From Halomonas sp. TA22 (GTDB lineage: Bacteria > Pseudomonadota > Gammaproteobacteria > Pseudomonadales > Halomonadaceae), in NCBI RefSeq assembly GCF_013009075.1, contig NZ_CP053108.1, forward strand, positions 2,046,001 to 2,110,000: a stretch of DNA of 64,000 nt, given 5' to 3'. Under the pieces are notes generated by a model. That model did no database searches and was not told the DNA's origin. It was given only the letters and a program-made list of their open reading frames with translations. This document shows positions 8,666 through 17,748 of this stretch, piece by piece (position 1 is the stretch's first letter; every line of letters begins with the position of its first letter). Position numbers and translations under genes: made by a program.

Positions 8666-9361
8666 ATGACAGCGATGACGGACACCCCACGTCAGAACCT
8701 TGGCATCAGCGCCTACCGGTGGCTCAAGCAAGACATCACTCGCGGCCACTTTCGCCCCGGTGAAAAGCTCCTGATGAGTGGGCTCAAGGAGCGTTACGCG
8801 TTGGGCGTCGGCCCCTTGCGCGAAGCGCTATCTCAACTGGTCGCCGACCGGCTGGTGGTGGCCATCAGTCAGCGTGGTTACCGAGTCGCGCCGATGTCGC
8901 TCGCCGAGCTCAATGACATCTACGATGCCCGCTCGCAACTCGAGGCGATGATGCTGACACTGGCCATCGAGCGCGGCGACGATGCTTGGGAGGCAGAAGT
9001 GCTGGCCAAGGCGCATACGCTCTCCAAGGTCATGGAAATCAAGAGTACCGATGACATGCTCGATGTCTGGGACGCCCGCCACAAGGCCTTCCACACTGCC
9101 ATGGTGGCTGGCTGCAACTCTCCTCACTTGATGCAGATCCGTGAAACGCTCTTCGATCAGGTGGAGCGCTATCGTCACCTGTGGTTGCGCGAAACGGTCT
9201 TTTCGGAGCAGGCGCTCGAGACCAAGCGCCGGGAGCACGCTGCGCTGATCGACAAGGTGCTTACCCGTGATGCCAAGGGCGCCAGCGAAATGATGCGCGA
9301 GCATTTGATGACACCGGTGCCGATCATTACTCAAGCAATGCGCCAGCAAGGGTTGCTATAG
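8666..9361 (+). CDS. csiR: GntR/FCD regulator CsiR (GlaR)-like
   Basis: 231 residues from the ATG at 8666; a second ATG at 8675 is equally possible because neither has a strong Shine-Dalgarno site. The N-terminal winged helix (ISAYRWLKQDITRGHFRPG, then LGVGPLREALSQLVADRL) and the C-terminal FCD domain are close to my memory of E. coli CsiR, including the ending TPVPIITQAM. CsiR represses glutarate/L-2-hydroxyglutarate genes and is relieved by glutarate. The divergent lhgO fits. Its stop overlaps the convergent kinase gene by 6 bases. Confidence 0.88.
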   Translation: MTAMTDTPRQNLGISAYRWLKQDITRGHFRPGEKLLMSGLKERYALGVGPLREALSQLVADRLVVAISQRGYRVAPMSLAELNDIYDARSQLEAMMLTLAIERGDDAWEAEVLAKAHTLSKVMEIKSTDDMLDVWDARHKAFHTAMVAGCNSPHLMQIRETLFDQVERYRHLWLRETVFSEQALETKRREHAALIDKVLTRDAKGASEMMREHLMTPVPIITQAMRQQGLL

Positions 9362-11203
9362 ATCGAAGGTGGCTCTCGGGTTACGGGGATAGTAGCGCTC
9401 GGGCATGCTCTGCACCCGAGTAAAGAACTTGGTGTCCTTGTAGGGCATCTTCATGAACCCCGAGACGCCCAACCCCTCGATCTGATCCACCACCGACAGA
9501 ATATCGTCCAGACGCCTTCTGAACTCGATCTCGCGGGCGGGATCGAGCAGCCGGTAGTAGCTGTGGATCTTCAGGTGGATAGGCAGCGCCTCGAAGATGA
9601 TCATGCCGGTGTGGTGGATGGCATTGAGCGCCGTCAACGAAGCAATAATGGCGGGAGGCAGCACCAGCAGTTCCTCCGGGTCGGGTCCATCCTCGAAGTA
9701 GGAGTGCACCCGGGTCTGGTCCTCCAGCTCGGGGGCGACACTGACCTCATAGGGCAGGCGCATCCCCGCACCGAGCGTGAATGGCTGCGCCGGTCCGTCG
9801 CGGTCGATGTGCAGCGTATCGCGCGCGTTGAACAGGCAGCTCTTGAAGATTCCTTGGCGATAGATCGCCCTGGCCAGATTGACCATGTTGTTGACCGACG
9901 CCACGAACGCGGTCTTGAGCGCTGGGTTGTGAAGGTTCAGTGAGGTATCGATATAGACGCCATCGCGCTCCCAGCGCACCGCCAGACCACCGACCACCGG
10001 ATAGCGTCCCAGGCGGCTGACTGCCGCCAGGAAGGCCTTCTCCGTCTCGCCCATGCCCTGCATGAAGTTCTTGTAGTAGCGGTCGAGCTGCACATCGTTG
10101 ACATCATTGAGCGTCTCTGGCGCGCCCTCTTCACGCAGGAAGGCCTTGCGCGAGCTGTAGACGACGGTATCGATCTCGCGTTCGGCGCGCCGCACCCATA
10201 CCGGCACCTGCGGCACGAGAGGGGGCGATGGCAAATCGATCATCACGGTACGCGCCATGCGTGCCATATGAGCAATGAAGTAGTCGCCGGCGCGGGCCCG
10301 GGTCTGCGCATCGCTTGCCAGCATGCCATCCAGCACACGGGCGAACTCGCGAGGCAGCCCCAGGGACGCTGCCGGAATTGCACCGGCCCCGAAACGGCAC
10401 GACTGCCCCGAAGCAAGAGCATAGAGCGTGGCGGCGGCGCCCTGTTCATCGAAGCGCGGCGACGAGAGCGCGCCGTTGAGCTGCTCCTCGCCAATGAAGT
10501 AGACATCCCCCAGCCGCGCGTTGGTCTGCTGCAGATTGTCCGACATCAGTTCCATGACGCATGTCGTAACGAACTGCTGCTGGGTGTCGAGCTGCGCGAA
10601 GACCGACGAACCCCAGTCGATCAGCGCGATGGACTCGCTTTTAGGATCGAACACCAGGTTGGAGGGCTTGATGTCCCCATGCACCAGCGGTCGACCCGCT
10701 GGGCTCGCCTCGCGACGCAGAGCACGCAGAATATCGGCCAACTGCGCGGCGATGCGCACCACCAGTCGTGGCGAGAGCGGCCCTTCTTGCAGTGACACCT
10801 CCTCCAGATTCAGGCCCGGGGCGCGCTCCATGACGAGGATCGACTGATTGCGCACCCGTTGGTAGGCGATCAGTCTCGGCACCCGCGGATGATCGACCTG
10901 CTCGAGCATGAAGGCTTCCTCTTCAAGCCTCTCCTGCAGGTGCGAGGGCAGCGTCACGCGGGTGAACTTGAACACATACCCCGGCCCGCCATTCATGGCC
11001 GTATCTCCTGCGCCCGCGAGGCCGCCGAACACGAAGCCGTAGGCCCCCTTGCCGATCAGCGTTATTTCTCGATAACCCAACTGCTCGAGCTGAGTCTTGC
11101 ACAGGGCGACCCAATCCTTGAGCTTCTTGGCATCATGATGGCTGAGCAGGTAGATCGACTGCTCTTCGGGAATATAGAACTGCTGGAGCGACTGGGGCGC
11201 CAT
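9356..11203 (-). CDS. Eukaryotic-type Ser/Thr protein kinase in the bkd operon
   Basis: 615 residues from the ATG at 11203 (MAPQSLQQFY), five bases after the E2 stop; a longer frame to 11377 lies inside E2 and looks spurious. The kinase core shows a glycine loop GKGAYGFVFG (51-60), the ATP lysine in YVFKF (K79), a catalytic loop HGDIKPSNLVFD (D177) and DWG (196-198) in place of DFG. All are consistent with an active Hanks-type kinase. A C-terminal region of about 270 residues, from roughly 340, has no family I recognise. No membrane segment is visible. Position as last gene behind E1alpha-E1beta-E2 suggests that it phosphorylates the dehydrogenase complex, but this is inference. Confidence 0.85.
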   Translation of the reverse strand: MAPQSLQQFYIPEEQSIYLLSHHDAKKLKDWVALCKTQLEQLGYREITLIGKGAYGFVFGGLAGAGDTAMNGGPGYVFKFTRVTLPSHLQERLEEEAFMLEQVDHPRVPRLIAYQRVRNQSILVMERAPGLNLEEVSLQEGPLSPRLVVRIAAQLADILRALRREASPAGRPLVHGDIKPSNLVFDPKSESIALIDWGSSVFAQLDTQQQFVTTCVMELMSDNLQQTNARLGDVYFIGEEQLNGALSSPRFDEQGAAATLYALASGQSCRFGAGAIPAASLGLPREFARVLDGMLASDAQTRARAGDYFIAHMARMARTVMIDLPSPPLVPQVPVWVRRAEREIDTVVYSSRKAFLREEGAPETLNDVNDVQLDRYYKNFMQGMGETEKAFLAAVSRLGRYPVVGGLAVRWERDGVYIDTSLNLHNPALKTAFVASVNNMVNLARAIYRQGIFKSCLFNARDTLHIDRDGPAQPFTLGAGMRLPYEVSVAPELEDQTRVHSYFEDGPDPEELLVLPPAIIASLTALNAIHHTGMIIFEALPIHLKIHSYYRLLDPAREIEFRRRLDDILSVVDQIEGLGVSGFMKMPYKDTKFFTRVQSMPERYYPRNPRATFDL

Positions 11204-11208
11204 GCCCG

Positions 11209-12513
11209 CTATCCGAGTCTGAGCAGCATGGTATGTGGCGCCTCGAGGTACGCCTTCCAGCAGTTGCAGAAGCGCGCGATGGTACCGCCGTCCAGTACCC
11301 GATGGTCCCCCGACCAGGTGATGGTCATGATCGCCCGCGACACGACCTGCCCCTGCTCGTCGAAGCGCGGCAGCCACTGGGTTCGACCGATAGCGACGAT
11401 CGCCACCTCCGGCGCGTTGATGATCGGCGTGGCGTATGTCCCGCCCAGGGCACCGATATTGGAGATGCTGATGGTACCCTCCTTGAGGTCACCCTGCTCG
11501 ACCCGCCCCTGCCGCGCGGCCTCGGTCAGCCTTGCCACTTCCGCAGCGATCTCGAGAAGTGTCAGACGCTCCGTTCGCTTGACGTTGGGTACCATCAGCC
11601 CGGCCTGTCCATCCACCGCCATGCCGATATTGCAGTGTGGCTGATAGCGAATCTCGGATGCCTCTTCGTCCAGTCTGGCATTGAGCAGCGGGTAATCCTG
11701 AACCGCCAGTGCCATGGCCTTCAGCAGCAGCGGCATCAGGGTGAGGCGTACACCGTAGGTCTCTGCCTGTACCTTGAGCTGCTCTCGCAGCGTCAGCAGC
11801 GCCGTGACATCGATCTCGTCACCGTAGGCGAAGTGGGGAATGGTGCTTGACGACTCCACCATGCGCCGGGCCATCACCGCGCGCATGCCCTTGAGCGGTT
11901 CGACCCGCGCGCTCAGCCGTGGAGCGCCCCCCCCGCCTCGCTCATCGGGCGATGGCTGCTTCGGCCGTTCGTCACCCTGGAAAATGGCGTTAGCCCGCTG
12001 CCAGGCCAGCACATCCTCCTTGAGTACCCGCCCCTCCTTGCCCGAGCCGGGAATCCGCTCAAGCGACACCCCGAGTTCTCGTACCAGTCGCCGGACCGCC
12101 GGACTTGCCGGTATGCGCGCAGAGGATCCCGCACCGCCGCTTTGGGAAGCTCGCAGCACGTCGGCATCGGCATGGCGAACGTCAGCGTCGTGAGGTGCGG
12201 CCGGCACCTCGTTGGCTGCGCGCTCGCTGGCCTCATTGTCACGCGCGGCGTGCGATCCCGTGCCCGGCGCAGACTCATGGAGCGACTCATAGGCAAACAG
12301 CGCCGAATGAACCTTGGCGCTCTCGCCCTGGGCATAATAGAGCCGTGTGACCTGGCCAGGCTCCGGGGCGGTGATCTCGACCAGCGCCTTGTCGGTCATC
12401 ACCTCGACCACCGGCTGATCCTCCTCGATGGTCTCGCCCTCGGCGACCAGCCATTTCACCACCTCGCACTCCACGATACCTTCGCCGATATCGGGCAGCA
12501 TAAAATCGCTCAT
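11209..12513 (-). CDS. bkdB: Branched-chain 2-oxoacid dehydrogenase E2 (lipoamide acyltransferase)
   Basis: 434 residues, one lipoyl domain. The lipoylated lysine is in VMTDKALVEI (K42). An Ala/Glu-rich linker follows, then a peripheral subunit-binding domain around 133-170 (SPAVRRLVRELGVSLERIPG). The catalytic domain ends with SGDHRVLDGGTIARF, where H404 and D408 are the acetyltransferase residues. It transfers the acyl group from lipoamide to CoA and forms the core of the complex. It starts 27 bases downstream of E1beta. No E3 (dihydrolipoamide dehydrogenase) gene is present, so a shared E3 from elsewhere is implied. Acetoin or pyruvate complexes are alternatives, but the E1 sequences favour branched-chain substrates. 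Confidence 0.9.
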   Translation of the reverse strand: MSDFMLPDIGEGIVECEVVKWLVAEGETIEEDQPVVEVMTDKALVEITAPEPGQVTRLYYAQGESAKVHSALFAYESLHESAPGTGSHAARDNEASERAANEVPAAPHDADVRHADADVLRASQSGGAGSSARIPASPAVRRLVRELGVSLERIPGSGKEGRVLKEDVLAWQRANAIFQGDERPKQPSPDERGGGGAPRLSARVEPLKGMRAVMARRMVESSSTIPHFAYGDEIDVTALLTLREQLKVQAETYGVRLTLMPLLLKAMALAVQDYPLLNARLDEEASEIRYQPHCNIGMAVDGQAGLMVPNVKRTERLTLLEIAAEVARLTEAARQGRVEQGDLKEGTISISNIGALGGTYATPIINAPEVAIVAIGRTQWLPRFDEQGQVVSRAIMTITWSGDHRVLDGGTIARFCNCWKAYLEAPHTMLLRLG

Positions 12514-12540
12514 CGTTGCTCTCCTCTGCAGATATCGGCG

Positions 12541-13518
12541 TCAGAATTCGACGCTACGCTTGATCGCTTCGAAAATCTTCAACGCATCGGGGAGATACTC
12601 CTTCTCCAGCGCCAGCGGGAAAGGGGTATCGAGGCCGGTGACTCGTACGATCGGAGACTCCAGATAGAGGAAACAGCGCTCCTGCATCGTGGCGGCAATC
12701 TCGCCGGCAAAGCCGCCGGTGAGCGGTGCCTCATGGCTGATCAACAAGCGCCCGGTCTTGAGCACCGAGCGCTCTACGCTTGCCACGTCCCAGGGCAAGA
12801 TGGTGCGCAGGTCGATCAGCTCGCAGGAGATGCCTGCCTTTTCCGCCAGCTCCGCAGCCTGCTGCAGTACCTCCATCTGCGCCCCCCATCCCAGCAGCGT
12901 GATATCGCGTCCCTCCTTGATCACCTCCGCCTCGCCTAGCGGAAGCTGGTAGTCGCTGTCGGGGACGTCGCCGGTGGAGGCGCGATAGAGGCGCTTGGGC
13001 TCGAAGAACAGTACCGGATCGGGATCTCGTATGGCGGCCAGCAGTAGACCCTTGGTCTGGTGAGGGTTGCGTGGCACCACCACCTTGAGCCCAGGCGTAT
13101 GCGCGAAGTAGGCCTCAGGCGACTGGGAGTGGTAGAGACCTCCGGAGATGCCGCCGCCGTAGGGCGTACGAATGGTCAGGCTGCCGACATTGAACAGGTT
13201 TCCCGAACGGTAGCGGAACTTGGCCGTCTCGTTGACGATCTGGTCGAAGGCGGGAAAGATGTAATCGGCAAACTGGATCTCGGCGATCGGCGTGGAGCCT
13301 TGAGCCGCGAGGCCATTGGCGAAGCCGATGATGCCCTGTTCAACCAAGGGGGTGTTGAAGCAGCGCGCCCGTCCATACTTCTCTTGAAGGTGGCTGGTGG
13401 CGCGGAAGACCCCGCCGAAGATGCCCACGTCCTCACCGAAGCAGACCACCCTGTCGTTGGCGGCCATGGCAATATCCAGTGCGTTATTGATCGCCTGGAG
13501 CATGTTCATCTGGGTCAT
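12541..13518 (-). CDS. bkdA2: Branched-chain 2-oxoacid dehydrogenase E1 beta
   Basis: 325 residues, the standard E1beta length. It begins [15 protein letters not shown] and includes [16 protein letters not shown] with the conserved glutamate near the thiamine diphosphate, [14 protein letters not shown], and [19 protein letters not shown]. With E1alpha it decarboxylates 2-oxo acids from valine, leucine and isoleucine and reductively acylates E2. Its ATG shares one base with the E1alpha TGA (TGATG), implying tightly coupled, equimolar synthesis. Sequence features match the BCKDHB class more than pyruvate dehydrogenase, a judgement from recalled family signatures. Confidence 0.9.
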   Translation of the reverse strand: MTQMNMLQAINNALDIAMAANDRVVCFGEDVGIFGGVFRATSHLQEKYGRARCFNTPLVEQGIIGFANGLAAQGSTPIAEIQFADYIFPAFDQIVNETAKFRYRSGNLFNVGSLTIRTPYGGGISGGLYHSQSPEAYFAHTPGLKVVVPRNPHQTKGLLLAAIRDPDPVLFFEPKRLYRASTGDVPDSDYQLPLGEAEVIKEGRDITLLGWGAQMEVLQQAAELAEKAGISCELIDLRTILPWDVASVERSVLKTGRLLISHEAPLTGGFAGEIAATMQERCFLYLESPIVRVTGLDTPFPLALEKEYLPDALKIFEAIKRSVEF

Positions 13519-14723
13519 CAGGCTTCCTCCCCACCGGTTGTGCGCTGGGTCTCCAGCGAACGCGCTCCCCGCGGGTAGTGCTCGGGATAGCGGCGGATGT
13601 GCGCCTTGAGATGTTCAAGCTGCCGCGCAAGCACCGGTGGTACGTCATGGTAGACGTCGGTCACCAGGCTATCGAGCGACGGCGGTGGACGCTTCTCGGC
13701 GCGCTTCATGGTCTCCAGCACCTCGCGCCGCAACGCCTCCTGCAGGGCTTTCTCCTCAGCCTCGCTCCACCACTGCTGGGAGATCATCCAGCGCTGCATG
13801 CGCAGGATCGGATCCTTCTCGCGCCACGCCTCCTCTTCCTTCTTGCTGCGATAGCCAGAGGGATCGTCTGACGAGGAGTGCGCCGCCAAACGGTAGGTCA
13901 TCGCCTCGATCAGCACCGGCTGGTTGAGCTCGACGGCGATACGGCGCGCTTCACGCGTCGCCGCATAGACTGCCAGAAGGTCATTGCCATCGACGCGGAT
14001 CACTCGCATCTTGTAGCCGAAGGCACGCGGAGCGATACCATCGGCAGCGAACTGCTCAGAGGCCGGCGTGGAGATCGCATAGCCATTGTTGCGACAGAAG
14101 AAGATCACCGGTACCTGGTGTACCGCGGCCATGTTCAATGCGGCATGGAAGTCACCCTCGGAGGCGGCCCCCTCGCCGAAATAGGTGATGGTGCAGCGCC
14201 CTTCGCCGGCCAGTTTCTGGCCGTAGGCGTAGCCGGCCGCCTGAGGGATCTGGGTAGCCAGAGGTGAGGAAATGGTCATGTAGTTGAGCTTGGCCGAGCC
14301 ATAGTGCACCGGCATCTGGCGCCCCTTGCCGTAATCGAGCTCATTACCGAACAGCTGGTTCATGAACTCCTCGCAAGAGAAGCCGCGGTAGGCCAGTGCC
14401 CCCTGCTCGCGATACTGCGCCATGATCATGTCGGCATCGTCGAGAGCAGCAGTACTGCCGATGATTGCCGCCTCCTCGCCAGTGCACTGCATGTAGAAGC
14501 TCAGTCGTCCCTGGCGTTGCGCCGCCATCATGCGCTCGTCGAGTACGCGGGTGAAGATCATCGTCTGATAGATTCGCCGCGCGGTCTCCCTGTCGATATC
14601 GGGTGCCTTGGCCCCATCGTAAAGGGTGCCCTCCTGAGCCAGTAGCATGAAGGTAGGGATAGTGAATTCGTCACCGTTCATAAAGGTCGGGCTATGAACG
14701 GCAGATCCCGGCGTTGTTGTCAT
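13518..14723 (-). CDS. bkdA1: Branched-chain 2-oxoacid dehydrogenase E1 alpha
   Basis: 401 residues from the ATG at 14723 ([10 protein letters not shown]), preceded by GGAGAGG at short spacing; an in-frame ATG at 14744 would add seven residues. Thiamine-diphosphate binding is shown by [17 protein letters not shown] (181-197) with NNGYAIS (212-218). At 281-293 lies [13 protein letters not shown], nearly identical in pattern to the HHSTSDDSSAYRS loop of mammalian BCKDHA, whose first serine is the inhibitory phosphorylation site. The C-terminal region ([19 protein letters not shown]) also follows that family. First gene of a four-gene operon that ends in a Ser/Thr kinase, hence a plausible phosphoprotein. 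Confidence 0.92.
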   Translation of the reverse strand: MTTTPGSAVHSPTFMNGDEFTIPTFMLLAQEGTLYDGAKAPDIDRETARRIYQTMIFTRVLDERMMAAQRQGRLSFYMQCTGEEAAIIGSTAALDDADMIMAQYREQGALAYRGFSCEEFMNQLFGNELDYGKGRQMPVHYGSAKLNYMTISSPLATQIPQAAGYAYGQKLAGEGRCTITYFGEGAASEGDFHAALNMAAVHQVPVIFFCRNNGYAISTPASEQFAADGIAPRAFGYKMRVIRVDGNDLLAVYAATREARRIAVELNQPVLIEAMTYRLAAHSSSDDPSGYRSKKEEEAWREKDPILRMQRWMISQQWWSEAEEKALQEALRREVLETMKRAEKRPPPSLDSLVTDVYHDVPPVLARQLEHLKAHIRRYPEHYPRGARSLETQRTTGGEEA

Positions 14724-14745
14724 GATCCTCTCCGTCGGCTCCATT

Positions 14746-14759
14746 TAACGTTAACGTAA
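14746..14759. promoter_or_regulatory. Palindrome upstream of bkdA1
   Basis: ACGTTAACGT at 14748-14757 is a perfect 10-bp palindrome, extending to TTA-ACGTTAACG-TAA with one mismatch pair. It sits 25-34 bases upstream of the bkdA1 start. Its shape resembles operators I recall for branched-chain amino-acid regulators of the LiuR (MerR) type, but the match is from memory. Confidence 0.45.
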
Positions 14760-14840
14760 GATTGAGCCAAACAGGTCGGCATTACCAGAACAGAACACTA
14801 CGACAATAGTCGAGCCAGGGAGAATTCTCTGTCAGATACC

Positions 14841-15578
14841 TCAGTGGCGCTGCATTCTCTCGAAAAGACTATCGACACACAGCGCCAATAGCGCAATCAG
14901 CAAGGCGCCCTGGAGAATGAAGGCCGTATTGCCATTGACGATCCCGGCAATGATCGGATCGCCCAAGGTTTGTGCGCCGATGGTCGAACCAATGGCCGCA
15001 GTGGCGATATTGATGGTCACCGAAGTACGAATGCCTGCGAGTATCACATGCCGAGCCAGAGGCAACTCGACCTGCCAGAGGATCTGGCGCTCGGTCATCC
15101 CCATGCCACGTGCCGCCTCGAGTACCGAAGGGGCCACCCCCTCGATGCCGACCAGGGTATTGCGCACGATGGGCAACAGCCCGTAAAGCACCAGCGCCAC
15201 GACGGTGGGCAACGTGCCGAACCCCAGTGCCGGTACTGCCAGGGCAAGTACCGCGACTGGCGGGAAGGTCTGGCCGATCGAGGCGAGCTGGCTGACCAGC
15301 GGCAGAAAGTCGCGCCCCCAGCGCCGTGTCACCAGGATCGCCGCGCTCATGCCGACCACCGTCGCCAGTAGCGAAGCGACGCTCACCACCAGCAGGTGGC
15401 TAATCAACAGGGCGGCGAAGGTATCCCGTGAATAGATGACCACCCGGGTGTTGGGCTGCACCCATCGAAACACTCCTTCGAGGTGCGGCAGCGTCAGCAC
15501 CAGCAGCGCGAGCAGGGCGCACCAGAGCATCGGCAGCAGGAGCGAACGTCCCCCCGATTCGACAAGCCAAGCCTTCAA
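14841..15578 (-). CDS. yehW: Glycine betaine ABC importer permease (YehW type)
   Basis: 245 residues with about six membrane helices. The cytoplasmic EAA loop is LEAARGMGMTERQILWQVELP (key residues EAARGMG). It is the second permease of an osmoprotectant importer. Its start overlaps the stop of the ATPase gene by 4 bases. Gene order binding protein, permease, ATPase, permease matches E. coli yehZYXW. The substrate is probably glycine betaine or a related compatible solute, apt for a halophile, though YehZYXW of E. coli is a low-affinity system whose physiological substrate is debated. 96 bases separate it from bkdA1 downstream. Confidence 0.88.
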   Translation of the reverse strand: MKAWLVESGGRSLLLPMLWCALLALLVLTLPHLEGVFRWVQPNTRVVIYSRDTFAALLISHLLVVSVASLLATVVGMSAAILVTRRWGRDFLPLVSQLASIGQTFPPVAVLALAVPALGFGTLPTVVALVLYGLLPIVRNTLVGIEGVAPSVLEAARGMGMTERQILWQVELPLARHVILAGIRTSVTINIATAAIGSTIGAQTLGDPIIAGIVNGNTAFILQGALLIALLALCVDSLFERMQRH

Positions 15579-16555
15579 GCATTCTCTCCCATGACCAGAT
15601 CATGCAGCCCCAGGGTACCGACGACTTCACCATGACCATCGACCACCGTCACGCTATCGATGGCGTGCCACAGCATCAGCGACATCGCCTCGCGCAAGCT
15701 CGCCTGCTCCGATACCGTGATGGTGCCACCGGGCGGACCACCTGCCGACAGCTTCGCCAGGGGTCGCATGCGCTCGGCTACGCGCAACAGTGCCGCCTGC
15801 TTCAGGCCACGGTCGCTCCCTCCCAGCAGCGACTCGACGAATTCATCCGCCGGGGCTCTGAGCAGTTCATCAGGAGTGCCCTGCTGCACGATACGGCCAG
15901 CGTTCATGACCACGATACGGTCGGCGAGCTTGAGCGCTTCATCCATGTCGTGGGTGACGAAGACGATGGTCTTGTGCAGCCCTCCCTGAAGCCGCAGCAA
16001 CTCCTCCTGTAGATGGGTGCGGGTGATGGGATCCAGTGCCCCGAACGGCTCGTCCATCAACAGGATCTCTGGATCGGCCGCCAGCGCCCGGGCCACGCCG
16101 ACACGCTGCGCCTGGCCACCCGACAGCTGATGCGGAAACTTGTCGGCGAACTCGTCTTCGGGCATGCCCAGCAGCGCCATCAACTCGCTGACTCGCGCCG
16201 CGATTCGCTCCTTGGGCCAGTCCAGCAGACGCGGCACCAGCCCGATATTGCGTGCCACGCTCCAGTGGGGGAACAACCCGGTACTCTGGATGACGTAGCC
16301 GATACGCCGCCGCAACCGCTGCTCGTTGAAGCTGCGTATCTGCTTCCCCTCGATACGTATCTCTCCGTCGCTATGCTCGATCAGGCGATTGATCATGCGC
16401 AGCGTCGTGGATTTGCCACAGCCCGAGGTTCCCACCAGCACGCACAGCTCACCGCGCGGAATGGCAAGTGAAATGGTGTCCACCGCCAGCTCCTCGCCAA
16501 AGCGCTTGCTCACCCCATCCAGCTCGATCATCGCCGCTTCGGCACCGTCATGCAT
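15575..16555 (-). CDS. yehX: Glycine betaine ABC importer ATPase (YehX/OpuCA type)
   Basis: 326 residues from the ATG at 16555, which has GAGGG eight bases upstream and overlaps the end of the first permease gene by 8 bases. Walker A is GTSGCGKST, the signature LSGGQAQRVGVARAL, and Walker B ILLMDEPFGALD. The C-terminal 100 residues include a CBS-like segment (ITVSEQASLREAMSLML) as in OpuCA/OpuAA, where CBS modules sense ionic strength. It energises uptake by the two flanking permeases. A CBS-gated importer would let uptake respond to cytoplasmic salt; this part is inferred from family behaviour. Confidence 0.92.
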   Translation of the reverse strand: MHDGAEAAMIELDGVSKRFGEELAVDTISLAIPRGELCVLVGTSGCGKSTTLRMINRLIEHSDGEIRIEGKQIRSFNEQRLRRRIGYVIQSTGLFPHWSVARNIGLVPRLLDWPKERIAARVSELMALLGMPEDEFADKFPHQLSGGQAQRVGVARALAADPEILLMDEPFGALDPITRTHLQEELLRLQGGLHKTIVFVTHDMDEALKLADRIVVMNAGRIVQQGTPDELLRAPADEFVESLLGGSDRGLKQAALLRVAERMRPLAKLSAGGPPGGTITVSEQASLREAMSLMLWHAIDSVTVVDGHGEVVGTLGLHDLVMGENA

Positions 16556-17723
16556 GTGCACGCCCTCGTCGCAGGTAGGTGGCCAGGCCATTCATCGCGG
16601 CATCGACGATCAGCGCCATGAAGATGATCGGCAGGGCGCCGAGCAGCACCAGGTCCATCGCCGCCTGGCCCAGGCCCTGAAAGATGAAGGTGCCAAGCCC
16701 GCCGGCACCGATCAGTGCCGCGACCGCCGCCAGGCCTATCGCCTGTACCGCCGTGATGCGGATACCTTCGAGCATCACCGGCAATGCCAGTGGAAGGCGA
16801 ACCTGCCAGAAGACCTGCAAGGGACTCATGCCCATGCCCCGGGCGGATTCGATGATGCCCGGTGCCACGCCCTCGAGCGCCACGAAGGTATTGCGGGTCA
16901 TCGGCAGCAGGCTATAGCCGATCAGGGCAATCAGCGCCGGCGCCCAGCCGATGCCGCGCACGCCGAGATCCGCAAGCCAGTCGAAGCGCGCCGCAAGGTA
17001 GGCAAGCGGGGCCAGCAGCAGGCCGAACAGCGCCAGGCTGGGGATGGTCTGAATCACGCTCAAGAGCCCGAAGACGCCCTTCTGCAGGCTAGTCCAGCGA
17101 CGCATGCTCAAGGCCAGCAATGCTGCCACGGCAAGGCTGATCCCCACGGCAGCGCCGACCAGCCCCAAATGGTAGCGCACGGCGGCACCGAACTGTCCGC
17201 TACGGCCATGGTACTCGCGAACCAGCGACAGCGCGTCGAGCCCGCCACTGGCGATGGCAAGCATCAAGGAGACAAGCAGTGAGAGGCCCAGCAGCCAGCG
17301 CCACTTCATGGTAAGCGTCAGGCGGTTCCAGAGTTCGACGAGGGCAAGCAGCAGCACGAAAAGCAGTCCCCAGGTCCCGGAACCAATGCCAAGGCGTGCA
17401 TGGGGCAATTCGGGATCGATCAGCAAAGCGGCCGTCGCACTCATTGCCCATGGCAGGAGCAGCAAGCCAGCGGCAGCCATCGCAAGCAGTGCGCGCAGCT
17501 GCGCACGGCGAGGCCGCCAGGCAAGCGCCATGCCCGCCAAGGGCAACGCCGTCACAAGCGCTGCCCCACCTGGCCCAGCCACGCCGAGCAGCCCGACACC
17601 CTCGCCCGGGGCAATGCGATTGGGTTGAACGCTGACCAGATCGAGCATCCAGAGCGCCATCAGTCCCAACGTCATCAACACCAGAATGACACTATTGGCC
17701 GGAGGGATTGCCTCGTCGCGCAT
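16548..17723 (-). CDS. yehY: Glycine betaine ABC importer permease (YehY type)
   Basis: 391 residues from the ATG at 17723 (MRDEAIPPAN), with CAGGGCGG upstream; the frame upstream to 17840 overlaps the binding-protein gene and is rejected. An extended hydrophobic N-terminal half (about four to five helices) precedes the transport domain, as in YehY (about 385 residues). The EAA-loop motif is ESARGMGMSPLQVFWQVRLP. It begins 25 bases after the binding protein stop, second in the operon. The additional N-terminal helices separate it from the short YehW permease. Confidence 0.88.
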   Translation of the reverse strand: MRDEAIPPANSVILVLMTLGLMALWMLDLVSVQPNRIAPGEGVGLLGVAGPGGAALVTALPLAGMALAWRPRRAQLRALLAMAAAGLLLLPWAMSATAALLIDPELPHARLGIGSGTWGLLFVLLLALVELWNRLTLTMKWRWLLGLSLLVSLMLAIASGGLDALSLVREYHGRSGQFGAAVRYHLGLVGAAVGISLAVAALLALSMRRWTSLQKGVFGLLSVIQTIPSLALFGLLLAPLAYLAARFDWLADLGVRGIGWAPALIALIGYSLLPMTRNTFVALEGVAPGIIESARGMGMSPLQVFWQVRLPLALPVMLEGIRITAVQAIGLAAVAALIGAGGLGTFIFQGLGQAAMDLVLLGALPIIFMALIVDAAMNGLATYLRRGRAHA

Positions 17724-17748
17724 CGTGCCGCCCTGCCTGGGGCTGCTC

